Shown: positions 44,118-53,930 of the stretch, piece by piece
How positions within the stretch are numbered: position 1 is the stretch's first letter
How the letters are laid out: every line of letters starts with the position of its first letter
Assembly (NCBI GenBank): GCA_949752735.1
Contig: OX457039.1
Location: 42,646,199 to 42,710,198 of the forward strand
Direction of reading: 5' to 3'
Length of the DNA: 64,000 nucleotides
Source of the DNA: Lumbricus terrestris
Lineage: Eukaryota > Annelida > Clitellata > Crassiclitellata > Lumbricidae
Position numbers and translations under genes: made by a program
The notes under the pieces: model-generated
What the model was told of the DNA's origin: nothing
Database searches by the model: none
Seen by the model: only the letters and a program-made list of their open reading frames with translations

Positions 44118-47100
44118 CTACAAAACAGAAGAGAGAAGACAGTTTGAAAGTAAATTATAGACTATAGCGGAAAATAAAAAGTCCTTACATTTAATTTTTA
44201 ACACATCTTTAATTCTACATCAATTCATATCATAGATGTAAAAAAACGATGAAAATAAAATAAAAAACGGACAAAAGTCGTTTTTTCAAAATAATAAAAA
44301 ATGAAAAAACCCGATAAAAAACGGAAACGGAAAATGATTTGCGTTTCTTACATCTGAAATTTCATCTTCAGCTTAAAAACCTTGTTTAAATTTTATCAAG
44401 AAACTGCAAATAACACAATTTTATTATTAGGCCAAAATAATTAGTATAAGTACCACGGTTATTTTTTTCTTATAACGTTGGTTTAATAAGAAATTCGGAC
44501 AAATTAAAGGTATTGAGATCTTTTCAAATTTAAATTGTAGACATAAATCCACATTAAAAGTTCATGCTTATCGACATTACACAATTAAAATCTAATCAGA
44601 AGTAAAAACCACAGATGTGTACTAAATGATATATTGTACATTTGAACTTAAAATTGTTACTTATAAATATTAATTATAGACCCAAGAATTGTATATCAAA
44701 ATAACTCTTACAAATTTCATTTCTTGTAGGGATCTACCACATTGTATTTCTCAAAACGATGACTTAAACAATTACATAAAGACCCTATAGTTAGCTGCAT
44801 CCTTGAGAGTACGGTGAAAACGTATGCAATATCAGACAGAAATTAAATTATGGAAAATAATAATAGACAGTAAATAATTAAATAAAGTTGCATAAAAAAC
44901 GAAAAAACCGATAAAAAACGATGGGAAAAATATAAAACGAAAAAACGACGTTTTTTGAGAAAGAAACGACGTTTTTCGAAAGAGAATAAAAAACGAAAAA
45001 AGTTTTTTACAACTATGATTCATATGTAATAATAAACCAACAGCCTATGCCGCAAGAGGCATCAAAAGAGAACTCCATATCTAAACCTTGAATCATATCT
45101 TCCAACTCCCAACCAAATTATTCAATCACTACTCCAATCTTAACTTGTTTTCCTGCTTCTAACTAACTTCTTTTATCGTTAAATCATTCGATGTTTTGAA
45201 TTTGCGTTCATACCACGTCATAACTTCTGCTTTTTGAAGCCACAAGGCTCTTCACAAAGCAATCTCGTTTCTTCATCATAATTTATCCATAATCATGAAT
45301 TCTTTATTTTTTCCATTCAAGTAATCTCTTACAGTAGCCCCAATTATTTTCAAGAATTTAATTGAAGCAAAGTGAAACAGGTAGGTTGGATCACATTCAA
45401 GTTTCCATGCAAAACAAGACCAGCAATTGCAAGTGTTAGCTGTAGTTCAAGAATGAACATTTCAAAGGCGTGATGCAAACAAAGGGGCTGAGCAACTGAA
45501 ACATATTTTCAATCATAATCTGTCGTCCAATTCCTTCCATAATCTGCAGCAGCTCAATTCCATCTCAAACTCAATTCCTTATGGCTGCACTCAAATTTTC
45601 AATCCTCTCTTCAAAATGTTTTTTTTTTATCACACTACCAACTTTGAACATAAGATTTTTTGTGTGCTTTGGCTTTTATTCAAAGTTTCAAACAGTGCTA
45701 GTGGTCGGCTAAATAAATAATGCAGAAAACTTTAGTGCCAAAAGGAGTGCGGCTAAATCATACATGGAAAATAGAATGCATTTCTCATAGTTTCTGCCTT
45801 AAAGACATTTTTCACATTCTTGCAATGTAACGTATTTGAGAGACTCATGATATTGTTGGAAATCAGGGTCATGGAGTTTAATTTTTATTTGAATGACCGT
45901 CCCCGTGTTCGCCTGAGTATCTCTGTCTACCTGAAAGAGGCGTGGCCTAATGTCTACCTCTAGCCTCTGTCTACCTGAAAGAGGCGTGGCCTAATGTCTA
46001 CCTCTAGCCTCTGTCTACCTGAAAGAGGCGTGGCCTAATGTCTACCTCTAGCCTGTGTCCACCTGAAATGGGCGTGGCCTCGTGACACACAAATACGAGT
46101 GTGCGCGCAGACGTCAACAGTCATCGAAAAGTCATCGAACAGACGAGTCAGCGAAGAGAGAGTCATCGGAAACAGTCGTTGAAGAAATCGCCGAGGAACA
46201 GTGGGAAGACGCGTCGGTCGGCTGTTGCGGGATCGAATCGCAGTGCAGTCAGCAGGAAATCGTCCGAAGGAGAACGCTTTGGAGAGCGCGACGACGATTT
46301 GACGACGCTGCCGAAATTCAGCGCCTGTCGACGAAAGGTTTGGCGACCTTTGCTGTGCCACGACGACGCTTGGATTCGAAGCCTGACCCGTGACGGAAGG
46401 TCTGGTGATCTCCGCTGTGCAACGCCGACGATTTGGAGTTCGACGCCGCTGCTACCGACGTATTCGATTGGGATCCGACGCTGTCGACGACGAAAGGTTT
46501 GGAGGCCTTTGCTGTGCAACGCTGTCGACTGGGGTTCGATTCTTGACCCGCGGTCGTGCTCTTCGGAAATCCGACGCCTACAGACGACGGAAGGACTGGT
46601 GATCGTCGCTGTGCCGCGACGAACAGGATTCAACGCCGGATCTGCCAACGCTGCCGACCGGGTGAGCGCAGTGGTTCAGTTCCTGTCTTCGACGACGCCG
46701 ACTCGGGTTCGAAACCCGACCCGCTACACAGATTCTCTGCGTGCGCTGGCGAGGCAGCGGTGATCTACACGACGACGATTCGGCGTTCTGCATTGACAAT
46801 TGCTGTGAACAGTGGTGCAGTGGTTTTGGGACAGTGGCGCTACACGAATAGCTCCGAACATTGCTCCGAACATTGCTCCGAACTTGCTCCGAACACTGGC
46901 GCTATAGAAGTTGGCCGAGGACTGCTTTGCGAAGTTCTTCTTTGATTGTCGAATAAATGTGTTTCAAGCCTGACTGGCTAGTCGTCAATCTTCAGTTGAC
47001 GCCGGACTACAGTGACGGACATCGCCTTGAGGACTAGGGTTTGGGGTTCGGTTCCTGGTGTCATTTGCCCAGCCCTAGTTCCGCTACAATATGCCTTAAT

Positions 47101-49823
47101 GTGTAAAAACCAGTCAAGGTAACAGGGCTAAAGAAGCATCCCAGAAGTCAAACGAGTGTTGAGCTAACTACAAAAGGCACATTGTGCCTACACTTCGGTG
47201 TTCTCGGAAGCATGCATGTGCACATTGTGCACTTTGCTTACAGACTGGTTCAAGGCAGATTTCTCAACACCATAAAAGCTCCTATAAAAAAGTTCAACTA
47301 AATTCTATTTCATGTGCTTAAGACATAACACTAGCTTGCATTACTTGGCAGCATAATTTATGATACAATTTATGATACAATACATCGCTATTTACCTATG
47401 TACCAATCGGTTTCCCTCGAAGACATAGTAAACATTGATCGGGAAATTCTGAAAACAGAAAATATATCAGAGTTTGACAAAACAAAGAAAAAGGTAAACA
47501 CCAATACTAAAATATATAATACAAGTTATGTAATTAAAACTGAAGCATCATGCAAAGGAAGCATTTCATACCAAGTGCAGTTAGGTATATGCAAATGTTA
47601 ATAGCCTTAATGCGACCTAACCTAACAAGACACAGATTATTTCCAACGGACACACAGTGCAGTCTAACGATCAGATGCTAGAATGTTAAACTGAGAAATT
47701 TTGTCTTGAGATTTCTGCTCAACATGTGCAATACGGCCAACTGATTTATATAAAGAGTACAGCAACTGCACAATGTTGGTGGATAGAATCAGATGGCGAG
47801 GGAGAGGGCTGGTCACCCATTCTCATATGCTGACGCTTAAGAAAAATGAAGCTGCTGATACTTCCAACACACGAATGAATATCAGGTTGGCCAAATGGAT
47901 TCTTCCTCCTGCACCTATCACATATATGGCTGGTGAAGGCATAGAAATATCCACCATTTCTGTCTTAACATGTCGTTGCGAGACCAACCTTAGCTGCAGG
48001 GTTTAAAGCGGGTGGGAATGCGTGGGAACGGCGTTCCCACTGCTCTCGGAATTCTTTGCTTGTGTTCCCATTGCTCACCATGCATAGAACCTTGGAAACA
48101 CATCCATTCAAATAAAACACTTCTTCGGCATCCCACTGCTCACACATCTGGTGTTCCCAATGATCATCCAAACCACTCTGAACGCTGCTTAGCCTACGAT
48201 CTTTCACGTCAAATATCACATTCTAGCCCTGAAGTCAAAATCAATTGCGAAAAGAAACAAGATAAAAGCCGCAACTGAGCAATGTAAAATTATCAAAAAG
48301 CCACAGGATACGACTTGGGATTACAGTGCTGCTAATGCCCTTAACGCCACAAAAAACTAGTCACAGTCAATCGTATGGAAGCACTACAATTAAGAAAGCC
48401 ACCTTTGGAGTGATCTTGGAAACTTCGATCGTAAAGTAGACGGACGCGGTGGCTCGAGGAATCGGATGACGTCGAGTTGGAATGCTCCAACGAACTCTGT
48501 ATCGGTAGCGAACATCAAACTCCAGCTCATCAGTGCTAATCAGATCGATGCAGTAGAGCCACGAGTCCTCGTAAAACCACGTCTGCAAGCAACATGAATG
48601 AAACAAAAGCTGTCTCAGAAATATTTAAACCACAATTCTAATCTATAAACTGGTAGAGTTTTGTGATAGCCAAAGCAGGCAAAACGACCAGGGATGAAGA
48701 AATGCATGAAAGAGACCCCCTTCTTACACAAAAAGTGTAAGATATCGAACAAACTTTATATTTATATACATATTATATTTAATTATATAATTATTAAATA
48801 TGCATATCAGGGCAAAGATATAAAATTGGAACATTCATAGATCAAAGTGCCTGTATTGATATATATATAGCAAAATGAATATATCAAAGGTTACATGGTT
48901 ATGTAGCTGATCTAAATAGATGCCTCTGAAGTTTTCACCTCACTTGCCATTTCAACTCTAAACATCACCCACTTTAGCCGTCCGTCTGTCTGCCTGCCTA
49001 ACTATCCAGATCTTGACCCGCTGCCTATCGATTTTGTTTTGATTAAACGCCCGTGAATAAGCTGGTTCTAGCGACTCTGCTTTTATGGGCGCTATAGAAA
49101 TTTCGAGATTTAGATTACTTTGCATAATATGAATTTTGTCATACAAAGCAAAAGGCACATAAAGTGAAATATTTACTCATGTATCATTAAAGTGATTAGA
49201 GACAGTGAATAAGCAAAATCCAGTATGTTCCAAAATTCACATTTAAACACCAAGCTGCATTGGTTTCCCAGTCAGGTTTTGTACAATGCCAGAGTCAGTG
49301 CTTAAAGTGTGAAAAAAATAAGTGCCTGTATGCCCCTTACCTTTCCAAAAGAAGTGCCTGAACGCCCATTACCTTTCAAGGCTGTGCTGGCCAATAAGTG
49401 GCAGGACAGCGTTCAGATTTTAAAATAAGTGCATGGACGCCGTCCATGACCGTACAGGCACACTTTATGCCCGATCAAAGTGTTACGTGGAACAACATGA
49501 AACCTGCCAACACACAGATACACATTACACACACATCAGTTGATGATGAGATGAGATACCTTGATGAATTCGTGTATCTTCTCCTCTCCTTTCTCCGTAC
49601 TAAACTCCTCGATCTTCAGCCACTCTATGTTTGGAACTTCAGAAGATAATCCATCGCGATCTATCTCAACTTTCCTGCTTTTCTGAGGAATATTTTCTCT
49701 GTTATAGTCGGCCAAATCTGCTTCACTGCATTTTGTCTGCAAAACGTTGAGCGCTTTTTCTATTGCAGCATCAACGAGAGTGTGGGCCAACTGCGCATAC
49801 TCATCAAGCTTTCCGTTATCCAT
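44033..49823 (-). CDS. AKAP14: A-kinase anchoring protein 14 (AKAP28), four coding exons
   Basis: Exons on the minus strand are 49823-49560, 48582-48403, 47448-47396 and 44117-44033. They join through GT-AG introns (phases 0, 0, 2) into one 193-codon frame, close to the roughly 200 residues of the vertebrate protein. AKAP14 anchors the RII subunit of protein kinase A and was described in ciliary axonemes. Residues about 5-29 form an amphipathic helix (LDEYAQLAHTLVDAAIEKAL), the expected RII-binding site. The AKAP28 domain follows: NIEWLKIEEFSTEKGEEKI, then WFYEDSWLYCIDLI, DELEFDVRYRYRVRWSIP, PIPRATASVYFTIEVSK, VYYVFEGNRLVHRPG and FEEKWLKDVIESK. The assignment rests on remembered vertebrate AKAP14 motifs. 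An AG directly precedes the ATG, so a 5' non-coding exon probably lies above 49823. Confidence 0.9.
44231..45017. mobile_element. hAT-like element in AKAP14 intron 3, CGTTTTTT-rich ends
   Basis: The ends are CATAGATGTAAAAAACG-like and its complement (TTTTTTACAACTATG), flanked by a perfect 8-bp duplication ATTCATAT (44223-44230 and 45018-45025). Both subterminal regions (44240-44345 and 44884-45005) are filled with AAAAAACG/CGTTTTTT motifs in both orientations. No transposase is present; the centre is AT-rich. Confidence 0.9.
45018..45920. other. AKAP14 intron 3, nothing recognised
   Basis: AT-rich intron sequence without recognised repeats. Confidence 0.55.
45921..46083. repeat. 44-bp tandem repeat, 3.7 copies
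   Basis: Units begin CTCTGTCTACCTGAAAGAGG at 45921, 45965 and 46009, with a diverged partial unit at 46053 (CTGTGTCCACCTGAAATGGG). The first three are almost identical, so the expansion is recent. Confidence 0.95.
46084..46800 (+). repeat. CpG-rich tandem array with tRNA-like promoter motifs
   Basis: Units start with GACG(A/G)AAGG(T)(T/C)TGG at 46329, 46392, 46489 and 46586, so units 2-4 have a 97-bp period. Each contains CGCTGTGC-type and B-box-like GGTTCGA/GGATTCGA motifs. The last unit has a near-canonical tRNA internal promoter, TGAGCGCAGTGG (46663) and GGTTCGAAACC (46706). Open frames on both strands (46101-46763, 46163-46648) come from the lack of stops in this GC-rich repeat. It may be a SINE-derived satellite or retroelement leader. 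Confidence 0.6.
46851..46900. repeat. GCTCCGAACATT tandem repeat, 4 copies
   Basis: GCTCCGAACATT twice with a T spacer, then GCTCCGAACTT and GCTCCGAACACT. Confidence 0.92.
46901..47095 (+). mobile_element. Possible LTR or SINE end
   Basis: AATAAA at 46952 is followed by CAAGCCTGACTGGCTAGTCG and GCCGGACTACAGTGACGGAC, then a tRNA-like B box GGGGTTCGGTTCC at 47042 and a CCGCTACA end. The poly(A) signal with a following TG...ACA block resembles an LTR 3' half. The family was not recognised and the second LTR was not found. Confidence 0.3.
47096..47395. other. AKAP14 intron 3, proximal part
   Basis: No repeat or motif recognised. Confidence 0.5.
47396..47448 (-). CDS. AKAP14: AKAP14 exon 3, 53-nt mini-exon
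   Basis: The acceptor TTCTGTTTTCAG is followed by AATTTCCCG. The exon ends GTACATAG|GTAAAT, phase 0 in and 2 out. It encodes NFPINVYYVFEGNRLVH plus two bases. It is too short to appear as an open frame and was found by looking for the missing AKAP14 block between exons 2 and 4. Confidence 0.93.
47449..48402. other. AKAP14 intron 2
   Basis: Intron with an imperfect palindrome GTGGGAACGGCGTTCCCAC at 48021-48039. Open frames on both strands (47773-48006, 48012-48278, 47965-48219) show no conserved motif and are intronic. Confidence 0.6.
48403..48582 (-). CDS. AKAP14: AKAP14 exon 2, AKAP28 domain core
   Basis: The acceptor GTTGCTTGCAG is followed by ACGTGG. The exon ends ATCACTCCAAAG|GTGGCT (180 nt, 60 codons, phase 0 both sides). 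The donor is weaker than the others, but the frame joins cleanly to exon 3 and the protein alignment is continuous. Confidence 0.9.
48583..49295. other. AKAP14 intron 1, proximal part
   Basis: AT-rich. A SINE/LINE tail fragment, TATGGGCGCTATAGAAATTT, ends near 49105 in plus orientation. Confidence 0.55.
49296..49475. mobile_element. hAT-type MITE, CAGTGCTTAAAGTGTG family, copy 2
   Basis: The left end CAGTGCTTAAAGTGTG, the internal GCATGGACGCCGTCCATGAC and the right end GGCACACTTTATGCCC align throughout with the copy at 23831. The terminal bases on the right have diverged and no target duplication remains, so it is older. It lies in AKAP14 intron 1. Confidence 0.85.
49560..49823 (-). CDS. AKAP14: AKAP14 exon 1 (coding), RII-binding helix
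   Basis: ATG at 49823-49821 is preceded by ATATTTCAG, an acceptor. The exon ends TTCATCAAG|GTATCTC (264 nt, 88 codons, phase 0). It holds the amphipathic helix and the start of the AKAP28 domain. If the acceptor is real, this Met could also be internal; the spacing of the helix favours it as initiator. Confidence 0.9.
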
Positions 49824-50359
49824 CTGAAATATACAGATAGAATTAGAAGAGGAGGGTCCATAATGAAAAGGTCAAAGTGCACAGAATCTCATAAAATAAT
49901 ACATATCTAATTATATTAGTGTTAACTAAACTCTACACAATTTGTTTCGGTCCTAGGCAGATTAATTAATAACTCATGGACATGCTATTCACTGCTTGTT
50001 TTTGGTTCTTGATATTGTGACAGCTTAGCTTTGAACCAATTTTGCTGCATCACCATCAAGTTCTGTTTTGCAACGGATGAAACTTTGCCTTCTAAATAAA
50101 GACTCTTCATAAAACACTTGCATGAAAGCTTCTTCTTATTCTTCTTCTTCTTCTTCTTTCCCTTCAGGCTAGAATTATTCCCTCTGGCGAGGGGTCAGCC
50201 ACTCGGATCCTTCTCCTCCACTTGTCTTGTCCACTTGCATGAAATCTTACCTTTGACTAAGCCTAACATCCTGCATGGTTAGATGGCCATATTTTTATTT
50301 GGGTTTTTCTAGATATCAAATTGGCACATCCCTCTCCTATTAACATAATAAACAAACCT
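49824..50359. other. Region upstream of the AKAP14 coding sequence
   Basis: Contains TCTTCTTCTT repeats at 50130-50157 and a stretch at 50160-50230 (CCCTTCAGGCTAGAATTATT, CTCTGGCGAGGGGTCAG). A 5' non-coding exon is expected upstream of 49823 but was not identified. Confidence 0.4.
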
Positions 50360-51452
50360 CAGGGCATGTTTAGTCCAGAAACCTGGGTTTTGCACCTCGT
50401 CACCAATATATTCTGTAACTTATTCTTAAAATAGATAAAACCAACATTATACTGTTTCGATATTATAAAAAATGTGCCCCCCCATAGTGATTCATTGCAA
50501 CTGTCTATTAACTGTCTATTAATAAAGCAGGTTAGCTCCACTAAATTTTTTTGAGTCTGCAATGATCAACATCTTACGTGGAATGATCATATTAAATATA
50601 CCTCGGCAAAAATTGCAAAACATGGTGGTATCCTTCATCGAACCTCCCACATACTCCCTACCACTATTCGAGTCAAGCTGCACTATTCATTAATATATCC
50701 TTATCTCTCATATTGTAATTTAGTTTGGGCATCTACGTACATATTCAGGCTAAATAAATTATTATTTCTCCAAAAAACGCGCAGTACGTATTATAGCGGG
50801 AGTTAAGCCTCTTACTCACAAGCCCTTTATTTCAAGCATTTAATTTACTTACGTTTCACCAAATAATGACTTTCCAGATAAGGATTTTATGTATCGGTTC
50901 ACCCATGATCTTCTATCCCTTAAATTTACAGGGTACTTCCTACAACACCACTACTCTAATAGGAACTCTTCCCGCTATCATGCCATATCCACTCGCTTAA
51001 ACTCATGAAGATTCCAAATCAAATTCACTGGGCCAGTTGTACAGAACTCAATTCCTATTCATATCCAGCAGGCATCCAATTTGCTAAGGCTTAAAATACT
51101 GCTATGCATCTACCTGATTCATGGCTACGAAAATATTTAACCTTACATGCACTGACTTGTTTTTATTTGTTTTGTTTTTATTAGTTAAGTTCACTACATG
51201 ATATGTCTGTTCATGTTGTGTGTGCTGTTTAATTCATGCCATTAGCCATCTGCGTCTAGCCACCTGTTAAAGTAGTGTGAGTAAATAGGTATTCCTGTTA
51301 ACGAGATATTCATCCCGCTGGGCCTTCCTTGTTACCATCATGTTATGTGAAACATGCTACATCCCGCAGGGCCTTGTTACCATCATGTTATGTGAAACAT
51401 GCTACTTTACTTGTTGTTGATGGCTACAATAAACTGAATTGAATTAAGTTAC
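50360..51452 (+). mobile_element. Decayed 3' part of the same LINE family as 32868-35589
   Basis: The sequence follows 34555-35580 in order: ATAAAACCAAC...TGTGCCCCC, CAGGTTAGCTCCACTAAATT at 50529, GGAATGATCATATTAAATAT at 50580, CATTAATATATCCTTATCTC at 50690, and the 3' UTR CATCC(C)GCTGGGCCTTCCTTGTTACC at 51312. It ends with ACAATAAACTGAATTGAATT. Many substitutions, indels and stops show it is much older than the first copy. An extra duplication of TTGTTACCATCATGTTATGT lies at 51332 and 51372. Confidence 0.93.
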
Positions 51453-51524
51453 AGTATAAAACTAAAATTTATGCATCGTTCATCTAATAGGAAAAATTTA
51501 TGCCAAAACTATAGTACCGGCATA

Positions 51525-52155
51525 TACAGTATCTTTGGAACGTATCTAATGATGACACTAACCATACCCAACCCTCACGGCGCCTAACCTGACCATAACT
51601 GAGATCACGACACCTACCTGAACTCCAAATGGCATGCTAGCCCCCAATACTATAGCTATGTCAAATTTGATAAACGTGTATTTTAGTGTCGTAAATTATT
51701 CACTCATCGCAGCATAATTATTTTTAATCAATGCAACTTCTATTTTGACAAGATAGCTTCTCATCAATCCAGCGTTCAGAAATTCGTTTAATCAATCCCA
51801 CTTCTGTTTAGGCGGCAAATAATTTTCATCAATATAAATTCTATACAATTAAAAATTACTACTTGGCAAGAATTCGTTTCGTCAATCCGACTTGTATGCG
51901 ACCAACGCTGAAATCCACGCCATGTCGAATAATTTACGACGCTAAAATACATGTTTATCCCAAATTGGCGTAATTTCAGTATCTGGGATCGAACAGTATC
52001 TTTGTATCAGTATCTAATGACGACACTAACCCGATCACGAACCTTAACAGACCCTCACGATTCCTTACCGGATCCAAACTGAACCTGACCTTAACCGACA
52101 ATTACGATCCCCGATACTGGACTTATGCCTCAAATTTATTAAAGTTCAAGCAAAT
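51525..52155. repeat. Nested direct and inverted repeats (TIR-like unit)
   Basis: A direct pair, CAGTATCTTTGGAACGTATC (51529) and CAGTATCTTTGTATCAGTAT (51999), each continues with TAATGA(T/C)GACACTAACC and ends in TCAAATTT. Between them is an inverted pair of about 42 bp: AAACGTGTATTTTAGTGTCG near 51672 and the complement of CGACGCTAAAATACATGTTT near 51935. The left inverted arm begins inside the end of the first direct repeat. This may be two partial tandem copies of one foldback element. Confidence 0.6.
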
Positions 52156-52683
52156 TCAATTAAAGTTCTTGTAAATGTCAAATAACTAAATGCAGACACA
52201 AAATACGCATTTTATCGCCCATAGCAACCAATGAGAACACTCACCATACTATTCGATTAAGAGCAGAGGTCACTAATAATTTATTTCAATAAACATAATT
52301 TCATTTGCAAATCCTATATCCTCAAGCAATACTGTGAACTTCTCATAAGAATGAATAAAACTAAACTTTATAAAAAAATACTTACAACTCTTCTATTTCG
52401 GCTCAAACGCCAAGCAAGTAATCAACCATGTTATACAATAAAATAAATGATCAATAGAAATCAAGATGCATACGTTTTATAGCGCCTACCTTATAGGCCT
52501 ATCGTCTTTCTAGTCTAGTTGAAGAAATAGAACTACTGAATCCTGTAGGCCTACGCAAAAAAATGTACCAGAAAATTGCGTTAAACCGAACATGTTAGGG
52601 ACAATAATTTAGCCTATGCTTAGCGTTCTTTCCAATACGAGGCTGTTTGAAACGTGGACGTCTAATGCTTCAACCGTCTATAG
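52156..52683. other. No gene recognised
   Basis: AT-rich sequence with no recognised element. Confidence 0.45.
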
Positions 52684-53503
52684 CAAGGGTGTCAAAGAGC
52701 TGGCCCGCGGGCCATTTCTGGCACGCCAACGATTTTTTTCTGGCCCGCGGAGCCTTCCCTAAAGATTGCAAAATTAGAGGGTAAAAGTTCAAAGTTTTAT
52801 ATTTTACAGTCAGCGCCAAATACATGGAGGTTTTTTCTTACTGACGTCACTTTTTCTCAGACGCACAGCTCTGTGTAGACAGTGTATCTATGGTTTCCGG
52901 TTGGTTGTCTCTCAAGGATTCTGTCTTAGAGGATATAATAGGTTACTTATGAACATTTTGTGGTCATGATTTCACTCTCAACGATAGATGGCGCCCCACT
53001 TAAAATTTCGTTTCAAACGCTAAGAACCATGCTTTGAATCTCCAAAGACATTATTTTATTTTGCAAACAATTATTCGTCAATCTGCTTTCATGGATGTAA
53101 TTAATTGAATGCTTTTTGCTCTGTAAAAAAAATGTGAAATTTTCCGGACTCCGATTATCGCCCGAAAACTTGTACAAAGCGGTTAAAGAAGAAAAAACAA
53201 GTCCTAGGCCTATGTATAGAAAGTCCTTAGTTGTCTGTTGACAAAATTATGAAAGTTACAAAACCAGGGCTTTTTTAACGTGCAGTTGTACACAAAATGT
53301 GCTGTTCTAAATGGATTTACGCAGTTGTAAAAGCACTTCTGTACAATTAAAAACTAGCAAGAAAGGTCATTGTCATCCGATTGGAAGCAATTTACCATGG
53401 AGTATGGGACAGGAAAGAAGGGATTGTGCAGTTCTAAAAATTCCTTGAAAACAGCCCTGTACAAAACACTTATAATTATAGCCTAAGTCTTATAATATTT
53501 ATA

Positions 53504-53590
53504 ATGTTGTCAAAATTTAATAAGAAGCGAAAAGTGGACATTGAATCAAGATCTTTTCGCGATATTTGGATCAGATCACTACCCAATTTT
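53504..53590 (+). pseudogene. hAT transposase N-terminal remnant
   Basis: The frame begins MLSKFNKKRKVDIESRSF and RDIW, matching the KKRKVD...F..W start of ZBED/GTF2IRD2-type hAT transposases. It loses similarity within about 30 codons and is cut by the SINE insertion. The apparent 70-codon frame to 53716 runs into the SINE and is not a protein. Confidence 0.75.
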
Positions 53591-53616
53591 GCTCATTTGT
53601 TGGAAGATGTTCACAC

Positions 53617-53866
53617 GTTAGCTACATCGGTAAGAGAGCTGGCGGCCGCGCGTATACGTGGAAGAGAGCGTGCGGACCGCGGTTCGATTCCCGAAGGTGG
53701 CTATTTCAGAGATTGAAAATCTCTGGCTAGCACGGTCCGTCCACGGGGACCTAAACGACGTGGCGTCCAATCAAACGGGCGAGCGGTGGTGAAGGATCTC
53801 ACCTTCAGGGTGGAGGCCATAAGACAGCCGCTATATAAAAATTCGAATTCATTTACACTGGCCCGC
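53617..53866 (+). mobile_element. tRNA-derived SINE (family B) nested in the hAT
   Basis: It has a tRNA-like B box CGGTTCGATTCCCG at 53681 and an A-box-like GTAAGAGAGCTGGCGG upstream. It ends CCGCTATATAAAAATTCGAA. It is flanked by a 23-bp direct repeat with one mismatch (53594-53616 and 53867-53889; CATTTGTT(G/C)GAAGATG core), a typical retroposition duplication. It differs from SINE family A in body and head. Confidence 0.82.
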
Positions 53867-53930
53867 CATTTGTTCGAAGATGTTCACACTGGCCCGCCAC
53901 TAAAAAAGGTTTGACACCTCTGGTCTATAG

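Larger units (their letters stand above)
52684..53922 (+). mobile_element. hAT transposon (Charlie-like) with transposase N-terminus and a nested SINE
   Basis: The ends are CAAGGGTGTCAAA and TTTGACACCTCTG, flanked by a perfect 8-bp duplication GTCTATAG (52676-52683 and 53923-53930). Subterminal GGCCCGCGGGCC and GGCCCGCCA motifs are typical of hAT elements of this type. The 1239-bp copy keeps only the start of a transposase and has lost the catalytic part. A SINE has inserted inside it. Confidence 0.95.

Noticed and set aside
46663..46725. tRNA gene
   Set aside because: The internal promoter words are good, but acceptor-stem pairing was not found and the segment is part of a tandem repeat.
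46101..46763. 220-codon plus-strand and 161-codon minus-strand open frames
   Set aside because: Both cross the CpG-rich tandem array. The internal repetition follows the DNA repeat, not a protein domain.
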